Positions 58,556 through 64,000 of a stretch of DNA of 64,000 nucleotides are shown piece after piece. The notes beneath the pieces were generated by a model, which had not been told where the DNA came from, searched no databases, and was given only the letters and a program-made list of their open reading frames with translations. The position numbers and the translations under genes were made by a program. The stretch is from an uncultured Flavobacteriaceae bacterium (GTDB lineage: Bacteria; Bacteroidota; Bacteroidia; Flavobacteriales; Flavobacteriaceae), in contig CANLWN010000009.1 in NCBI GenBank assembly GCA_947494825.1, positions 1 to 64,000 on the forward strand, written 5' to 3'. The first letter of the stretch is position 1. Each line of letters starts with the position of its first letter.

Positions 58556-59122
58556 TTGGGCAAAACCGAAGAAACGCTTAAAAATACGATCGAAAAGGCC
58601 AAAAAGGGCAATCAAATTGCATTTAGCACCCTTTTGGATACCTTTTGGAACGATGTCTACGGATTTCAGCTCATACGGACCAAAAACGAGAACGACGCCG
58701 AAGACATTACCATTCAGACATTTTCCAGGGCCTTTGACAAGATCGATTCCTATGATGCCTCCTACGAATTCAAGACCTGGTTGATCACCATTTCCAAAAA
58801 TTTACATGTGGATCTTATCCGGAAAAGAAGGAGAAATGTCCTTGAAAGTACGGAAAGTGGCAACCATGATGCCATTAAAAAAGTTTTGGACGATACCCCT
58901 TCTGCCGAGGACCAATTGATTACCGAACAGAATTTGGCAACGCTCTTGCAGCACATAAAGGAGTTAAAGCCCCACTATCAAAAAGTCATTAATCTCCGGT
59001 ATTTTAATGAACTGAGCTATGCAGACATTGCGTTACAACTGAATGAGCCCGTGAACAATGTAAAAGTGAAGCTCCTAAGGGCGAAAAAGCTCCTGGCCGA
59101 AGTCATAAAAAGCAAGGCCTGA
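58556..59122 (+). CDS. Second ECF sigma factor (TTG start)
   Basis: A 188-residue sigma factor. Region 2: AFSTLLDTFWNDVYGFQLIRTKNENDAEDITIQTFSRAFDKI and FKTWLITISKNLHVDLIRKRRR; region 4: NLRYFNELSYADIALQLNEPVNNVKVKLLRAKKLL. No ATG gives the full region 2, so a TTG at 58556 is used (MGKTEETL). No anti-sigma gene is adjacent. It precedes lipA, a conserved neighbour in relatives. Confidence 0.88.
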   Translation: MGKTEETLKNTIEKAKKGNQIAFSTLLDTFWNDVYGFQLIRTKNENDAEDITIQTFSRAFDKIDSYDASYEFKTWLITISKNLHVDLIRKRRRNVLESTESGNHDAIKKVLDDTPSAEDQLITEQNLATLLQHIKELKPHYQKVINLRYFNELSYADIALQLNEPVNNVKVKLLRAKKLLAEVIKSKA

Positions 59123-59233
59123 CATCCAGTGGCCCTCGACATCGAATTGTTTTTGGAACATCCGGGGGGAATCGGGCCAAGGCATTTTGTTTTCGTTGCC
59201 CGCCCAAAATTAGCCAGGTCGCTACATTGTGCA

Positions 59234-59267
59234 TTGCCATAAATCCCCCATTTAGTTCGTATATTTG
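59234..59267 (+). promoter_or_regulatory. lipA promoter
   Basis: TTG (59234-59236) and TATATTTG (59260-59267) are 23 bp apart, at the long end of the consensus. The lipA ATG follows 14 nt later. Confidence 0.6.
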
Positions 59268-59281
59268 TATAAAAATAACGC

Positions 59282-60157
59282 ATGAGCACAGAAACCCTGG
59301 AAAGTGTCGTCCCGCCCAAAGGAAAACCCAAATGGTTACGGGTAAAACTGCCTACCGGTAAAAAATATACCCAACTTCGAGGGTTGGTAGACAAATACGA
59401 TTTGCACACCATATGTACTTCGGGGAGCTGTCCGAATATGGGGGAATGCTGGGGTGAGGGTACGGCCACTTTTATGATCCTAGGAAATATTTGTACCCGT
59501 TCCTGTGGTTTTTGCGGTGTAAAAACCGGACGCCCGGAAGAAGTGGATTGGGAAGAACCCGAAAAGGTGGCGCGTTCCATAAAAATAATGGGGATCAAAC
59601 ATGCGGTGGTCACGTCCGTGGATCGGGATGACCTAAAGGACATGGGTTCCATAATTTGGGCAGAAACCGTAAAGGCCATTAGACGTATGAACCCCCAGAC
59701 CACCCTGGAAACATTGATTCCTGATTTTCAAGGCATCCATACCCATTTGGACCGAATTATTACCGTAGCACCAGAAGTGGTATCGCATAACATGGAAACC
59801 GTAAAACGACTCACCAGGGAAGTGCGGATACAGGCAAAGTACGACCGCAGCCTGGAAGTGCTGAGCTATCTGAGAAAAAATGGGGTAAACCGTACAAAAT
59901 CTGGCATTATGCTTGGCCTGGGCGAGCAGGAAGGAGAGGTAATCCAAACGCTGGAAGATCTTAGGGACGCCCACGTGGATGTGGTTACGATAGGGCAATA
60001 CCTGCAACCTTCCAAAAAGCACCTGCCCGTAAAGGAGTTTATTCTCCCCGAACAGTTTAAGAAATATGAGGAAATAGGATTAAAAATGGGCTTTAGACAT
60101 GTGGAAAGCGGCGCACTGGTACGTTCTTCCTACAAAGCCCACAAACATATAAATTAG
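59282..60157 (+). CDS. lipA: Lipoyl synthase
   Basis: A 291-residue radical-SAM enzyme inserting sulfur into octanoyl-ACP or E2. The auxiliary cluster Cys are 45, 50 and 56 ([12 protein letters not shown]) and the radical-SAM Cys 71, 75 and 78 (CTRSCGFC). The C-terminal RSSYKAHK contains the conserved RSSY. A strong terminator follows. Confidence 0.97.
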   Translation: MSTETLESVVPPKGKPKWLRVKLPTGKKYTQLRGLVDKYDLHTICTSGSCPNMGECWGEGTATFMILGNICTRSCGFCGVKTGRPEEVDWEEPEKVARSIKIMGIKHAVVTSVDRDDLKDMGSIIWAETVKAIRRMNPQTTLETLIPDFQGIHTHLDRIITVAPEVVSHNMETVKRLTREVRIQAKYDRSLEVLSYLRKNGVNRTKSGIMLGLGEQEGEVIQTLEDLRDAHVDVVTIGQYLQPSKKHLPVKEFILPEQFKKYEEIGLKMGFRHVESGALVRSSYKAHKHIN

Positions 60158-60179
60158 CGGACGCATTGTAGTATGAACT

Positions 60180-60202
60180 CCCGCCTAGGCGGGATTTTTT
60201 TT
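60180..60202 (+). terminator. Intrinsic terminator after lipA
   Basis: CCCGCC-TA-GGCGGG is followed by A and eight T. It lies 4 bp before the GAPDH start codon, so the GAPDH gene begins almost at the end of the T run and lacks an obvious promoter of its own in between. Confidence 0.9.
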
Positions 60203-60206
60203 CTGT

Positions 60207-61217
60207 ATGAAGGAAATTAGAATTGGAATCAATGGTTTTGGCAGAATAGGCAGGACCTTTTTTAGATTGGCACAAAAGCATCCACATTTAAAGGTGGTGG
60301 CAATAAATGATTTGGCCGATGCGCTTACCCTGTCGCATTTATTGAAATACGACAGCATGCACGGTATTTTTGACGGGGAGATCTCACATTCGGAACAACA
60401 TATCCAGGTAAACGGCTCTGAAGTGGCCATGCTCAATGGATGCTCCCCCGCGGAAATTGATTGGGCGGCCCATCAGGTAGACCTAGTCATTGAGGCATCG
60501 GGCAAGTTTAAGACCCGCGAGCTACTGGAGCCCCACCTTTCCAACGGGGCTAAAAAGGTAATTTTAACGGTACCCCCGGCCGAAGATGATATAAAAATGG
60601 TTGTTTACGGCGTTAATGAACACATTTTGGAAAAAGGGGATGCCATTATCTCCAATGCCTCCTGTACCACGAACAACGCCGCTCCCATGATCAAAGTGAT
60701 GCAGGAACTTTGTGGTATTGAACAGGCCTATATCACAACGGTACATTCCTATACCACCGATCAAAGCCTGCACGATCAACCCCATAAGGACTTGAGAAGG
60801 GCCCGGGCCGCCTCTCAGAGTATAGTACCCACCACTACGGGCGCCGCTAAGGCGCTGACCAAAATTTTTCCAGATCTGGCACAGGTCATTGGTGGTTGTG
60901 GCATACGTGTACCCGTTCCCAATGGGTCGCTGACCGATATTACCCTAAATGTTAAAAAGGAGACCTCCATTCAAGAAATTAATGATACATTTAATGAAAT
61001 TTCGCGAAATGAGCTAAAAAACATACTTTTCTATACGAAAGATCCTATAGTTTCCATAGATATAAACAATAGTTGTTACTCTTGTACGTTTGATTCTCAG
61101 ATGACTTCCGTTGTAGGAAAAATGGTGAAGATCATTGGATGGTATGACAATGAGACAGGATATAGCAGTAGAATTATAGACCTTATCAACTTATTGATAA
61201 AGAACAGATACTTTTGA
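60207..61217 (+). CDS. gap: Type I glyceraldehyde-3-phosphate dehydrogenase
   Basis: A 336-residue GAPDH. NAD loop INGFGRIGRT (9-17), Asp35 region AINDLAD for NAD preference, catalytic Cys153 in SNASCTTNNAAP and His180 in TTVHSYTTDQ are intact. The C-terminal 60 residues (NDTFNEISRNELKNILFYTKDPIVS...) are conserved in fold, but the protein may be a paralogue rather than the main glycolytic enzyme. Its stop overlaps the TTG start of the hybrid kinase by 4 bp. Confidence 0.94.
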   Translation: MKEIRIGINGFGRIGRTFFRLAQKHPHLKVVAINDLADALTLSHLLKYDSMHGIFDGEISHSEQHIQVNGSEVAMLNGCSPAEIDWAAHQVDLVIEASGKFKTRELLEPHLSNGAKKVILTVPPAEDDIKMVVYGVNEHILEKGDAIISNASCTTNNAAPMIKVMQELCGIEQAYITTVHSYTTDQSLHDQPHKDLRRARAASQSIVPTTTGAAKALTKIFPDLAQVIGGCGIRVPVPNGSLTDITLNVKKETSIQEINDTFNEISRNELKNILFYTKDPIVSIDINNSCYSCTFDSQMTSVVGKMVKIIGWYDNETGYSSRIIDLINLLIKNRYF

Positions 61218-63433
61218 GATTCGTATTGTCACATATACGGCTTGCAAACGCGCTTTTAATTTTGGCCTTTTGTGCCTTTCAAAGTGCATACGCCCAGGAG
61301 ACCCCTTCTCCTGACCGCAGCGTGCAGTCTTATTTTGACCAAGCCTTGGTCCTTAAGAACCAAAACAAGATAGACCGTGCACTGGAAGTCTTGAACCGGG
61401 CTGCAGAGCTCGCTGAAAAAAATGAGGACGAAAAAGCACTGGTAGATAGTTACCACAGATTTGCCCTGCTATATCTGGAACTCGATAAAACGGACAACAC
61501 GCTCTTCTATTGGGACAGGGCCAAAGTACTGCTCAATGATATCGCTTACCCTTATGGCAATGCCGTGCATAAATACATAGAGGCGATCGTGCTCTATCTG
61601 CAGGACCAAAATTTCCAGGCCATCTATATGCTGAACGATGCCAAACAACTGAACAACGACCGGAACCTGCTCAACAACATTCTCCTGGCCGAGGCCAATA
61701 TCTACATGAATATTGAAAAATACGACAGCGCCTCCAAAAATTTCAATTCCCTGGTCGTGAACAACGATGTCTATGAAAAAGAATACCTAGCCACCAAGGC
61801 CTATATGGGACTGGCCAGATTGAACGAGAAAACCGAAAACTGGGAGGAAACCATAAAAAGTGCTTCCGGAGCGCTTGCCCTCGCGCAGGAAAATGGCTTC
61901 TCCAAGGAAGTATTTGAGGCCAATGTGTTATTGGGCAGGGCCTATGAAAAAGTACAAAAATACGATCTGTCACTGGTACACAATAGAAATATTCTCCAGA
62001 TAAAGGATTCCCTTTTCACTATTGAAAAGGTAAAGACAGAGGCCAAGACGGCCGATAAAATCCAGTTCGATTTTATGAACGATGAGATTAGGCGCCAAGA
62101 TGAAAAAATTGAGGAGCTGAACGAATCTGCCAACCGTTCTGAAATTACAGCAATCCTTACCTCGGCCTTTTTGACCATTATTTCCCTCTTGGCAGTATCG
62201 CTTTACAGAAACAACCAGATCAAACTAAAGACCAATGATCTGTTGCAGACCAAGAACAAGGAACTGCAGAACGCAAGGGATGCGGCGGTACAAGCCATGG
62301 AGGCCAAAACCAATTTCCTCTCTACCGTAAGCCATGAACTCCGGACGCCATTGTACGCCGTTACCGGACTTACGCATTTGCTGCTAGAGGAAAACCCGAG
62401 CGAAAACCAGAAGGAACATTTAAAATCCCTGAAATTTTCGGGAGACTATCTGCTGAATTTTATCAATGATATTCTTCAGATCAACAAAATAGACGCCGAT
62501 AAGCTAGAACGGCTGAGCATAGAGTTCAATCTCAAAAAAGTACTGAACGATGTCATCAGTTCCCTTCAGCAAAGCGCCAAGGAGAACCGGACCGAAATCG
62601 TATTGGAATATGATGATGAGATACCATCACACCTTATGAGTGATCCCCTAAAACTCTCACAGGTCTTTATGAACCTGATCGGTAATGCTCTAAAGTTTAC
62701 CAAGAACGGTACCGTTACGGTAATTGCCAAATTAATGAAGAAGGTAGAAGAGGATGTTACGATCTACTTTGAGGTAAAGGATACCGGGATAGGTATTTCA
62801 AAAGAGCAGCAGAAGAGCATTTTTGACAGTTTTGAACAGGGGTCTATCCAGATCAACAGAGAGTACGGCGGTACTGGTCTGGGGCTTACCATTGTAAAAA
62901 GTTTGCTAGGCCTCTTCGATAGTACCATTCAACTGGAAAGTGAGTTCGGCAAGGGCAGCTCCTTCTTTTTTGAATTGAACCTGAAAAGCAAGGACAGTCT
63001 TGTTGACGACATTCCGTTCGAAATCACACAGAAGGACTATAATCTTAAAGGATTGCACCTTTTGGTGGTAGAGGACAATAAGATCAACCAGGTGATTACC
63101 AAAAAGATGTTGAGCAAGAAAGACATCACCTGCGAAATAGCCAGCAATGGTACCAAGGCCGTGGAACTGGCCAACGAAAACAAATACGATGGCATCTTGA
63201 TGGACATCCATATGCCAGGTATCAGCGGCGATGAGGCAACGAGGCAGATCAGAGAGTTCGACAAGGAAATTCCGATCATAGCACTTACTGCTATTTCCCT
63301 GGACGATAGTTTAGAGAATTTTTATGCGGCGGGTTGTAACGATGTGGTCACCAAACCCTTTAAACCTGAGGTATTCTATCAAAAAATCGGGGAGAATATT
63401 TTGGACAAACAGATTAAGAATACCACCTCATAG
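61214..63433 (+). CDS. TPR hybrid sensor histidine kinase with receiver domain (TTG start)
   Basis: A 739-residue membrane kinase. A signal peptide (cut about AYA-Q, residue 27) leads to TPR-like repeats (about 35-270), a coiled coil, a TM helix at 311-331, a HisKA domain with His374 (FLSTVSHELRTPL), an ATPase domain (NLIGNALKF, DTGIGIS, GGTGLGLTI) and a receiver with Asp664 (ILMDIHMPG). Periplasmic TPRs plus hybrid kinase are a Bacteroidota design. The TTG codon overlaps the gap stop. Confidence 0.9.
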   Translation: MRFVLSHIRLANALLILAFCAFQSAYAQETPSPDRSVQSYFDQALVLKNQNKIDRALEVLNRAAELAEKNEDEKALVDSYHRFALLYLELDKTDNTLFYWDRAKVLLNDIAYPYGNAVHKYIEAIVLYLQDQNFQAIYMLNDAKQLNNDRNLLNNILLAEANIYMNIEKYDSASKNFNSLVVNNDVYEKEYLATKAYMGLARLNEKTENWEETIKSASGALALAQENGFSKEVFEANVLLGRAYEKVQKYDLSLVHNRNILQIKDSLFTIEKVKTEAKTADKIQFDFMNDEIRRQDEKIEELNESANRSEITAILTSAFLTIISLLAVSLYRNNQIKLKTNDLLQTKNKELQNARDAAVQAMEAKTNFLSTVSHELRTPLYAVTGLTHLLLEENPSENQKEHLKSLKFSGDYLLNFINDILQINKIDADKLERLSIEFNLKKVLNDVISSLQQSAKENRTEIVLEYDDEIPSHLMSDPLKLSQVFMNLIGNALKFTKNGTVTVIAKLMKKVEEDVTIYFEVKDTGIGISKEQQKSIFDSFEQGSIQINREYGGTGLGLTIVKSLLGLFDSTIQLESEFGKGSSFFFELNLKSKDSLVDDIPFEITQKDYNLKGLHLLVVEDNKINQVITKKMLSKKDITCEIASNGTKAVELANENKYDGILMDIHMPGISGDEATRQIREFDKEIPIIALTAISLDDSLENFYAAGCNDVVTKPFKPEVFYQKIGENILDKQIKNTTS

Positions 63434-64000
63434 CGTTGTCAAGGCATCCGATAATGCTTTTTTTCCTTTTCCAAGAAACTGATGTTTGATACCAAGATAA
63501 CACAGTTGGTCCACCTTGCCCTTTAAACGTACAAAATCCTTTTCAGTTGTGAGTACCATCTCCCTCCCGTTCAACGAACGTATTTCTTTTTCGGTGAAAA
63601 AATGATGGTCCCGGTAGGACAAATGTTCAAAGGAAATGCCCTGTCCCTTCAAAAACTCCAACAAGGGCTGCGGTCTGGCAATACCCGTAACCAAGGTAAG
63701 TTTTTTGGTCTTGAGCCACATCAGCGGCTTGGGCGTTGGTAAACCTTTCAATTCCCCATCATAGGCCAGGGTACTGAACAATACCTGCTGATCCGGCAGC
63801 GGGTGTAGTTTTTTCCGAATATCATTTTGTTCGGTTTGACCCAGGTGATCTGGGCATTTGGTCACTACAATGAGGTCTGCGCGTTTGGCCGTGTACCGGC
63901 TATCCCGTAGATCCCCCGTGGGCAAATACCAATCATCGCAGTACAAATGGTCATAGGCTGTGAGCAAAATAGAAAAGCTTGGTTTCACCCTGCGATGCTG
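63428..64000 (-). CDS. lpxK: Tetraacyldisaccharide 4'-kinase, 5' end outside the window
   Basis: The visible 190 C-terminal residues read QHRRVKPSFSILLTAYDHLY, DDWYLPTGDLRDSRYTAKRADLIVVTKCP and TLVTGIARPQPLLEFLKGQGI, all typical of LpxK, which phosphorylates the 4' position of the lipid A precursor. The start lies beyond base 64000, including the Walker A motif. The 3' end overlaps the hybrid kinase gene by 6 bp on the opposite strand. Confidence 0.93.
   Translation of the reverse strand, partial: QHRRVKPSFSILLTAYDHLYCDDWYLPTGDLRDSRYTAKRADLIVVTKCPDHLGQTEQNDIRKKLHPLPDQQVLFSTLAYDGELKGLPTPKPLMWLKTKKLTLVTGIARPQPLLEFLKGQGISFEHLSYRDHHFFTEKEIRSLNGREMVLTTEKDFVRLKGKVDQLCYLGIKHQFLGKGKKALSDALTTL

Overview
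The window is chromosomal DNA of a marine-type member of the Bacteroidota, class Flavobacteriia, most likely family Flavobacteriaceae. The evidence is gene content and order typical of that group (rpsU-xerC-hpf next to a tRNA cluster; ftsH-LUD-cdsA-psd; PASTA-rluD divergent from ddl-coaD; trpEGDCFBA), promoters of the form TTG-N18..23-TAnnTTTG instead of sigma70 boxes, an almost complete lack of Shine-Dalgarno sites with the telling exception of rpsU, and many Bacteroidota-type lipoproteins (SCSDDDD, SCETIQ, GCGRG). I cannot fix the genus. I see no prophage, insertion sequence, CRISPR array or integrated island; this is an ordinary core-rich stretch with several small repeat elements.

Layout. 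1-489: a 53-bp tandem repeat, an inverted repeat, tRNA-Tyr, tRNA-Thr and the hpf terminator. 490-9956 (mostly minus): hpf, xerC, rpsU with its strong SD, an acyl-CoA dehydrogenase, a ComEA-like helix-hairpin-helix protein, an AGCS sodium/alanine symporter, a DUF2851-PspC-potassium channel operon, a rhodanese and two thioredoxin-fold redox proteins. 10059-11859 (plus): a MarR regulator with an overlapping operator, a nitroreductase and a YceI protein. 11873-18729 (plus): a complete tryptophan operon preceded by a Trp-Trp-Trp leader peptide and attenuator, and interrupted between trpB and trpA by a 184-bp REP-type inverted-repeat element.

18761-29524: a secreted M20 peptidase, a UDG-family glycosylase, pyruvate carboxylase, the tiny ribosomal protein THX, a lipoprotein, yaaA, rluD, a PASTA protein, ddl and coaD. 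29706-34564: a large multi-PAS histidine kinase overlapping a single-domain response regulator, then an M14 lipoprotein peptidase. 34581-41804: NUDIX and pyrE with abutting divergent starts, birA, and the rsfS-ftsH-LUD-cdsA-psd-ACBP membrane/phospholipid cluster. 41810-49595 (minus): creatininase, sterol desaturase-like hydroxylase, DUF1684, GNAT, a large lamin-tail/spondin lipoprotein, a Crp/Fnr regulator and a zinc-free MDR oxidoreductase.

49707-64000: valS, DUF1573, a retropepsin-PDZ protease, a class I aminotransferase, murB, an ECF sigma/anti-sigma pair behind a hairpin-rich leader, a second ECF sigma factor next to lipA, a GAPDH gene overlapping a TPR hybrid histidine kinase, and the 3' part of lpxK running off the right edge.

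The strongest points for follow-up are regulatory rather than new enzymes: the trpL attenuator with a nearly leaderless start, the SD-dependent rpsU leader, the pyrE/NUDIX start-codon arrangement, the hairpin array before the first ECF sigma factor, and the GAPDH-hybrid kinase overlap. I found no clear candidate for a wholly new defence or mobile system.
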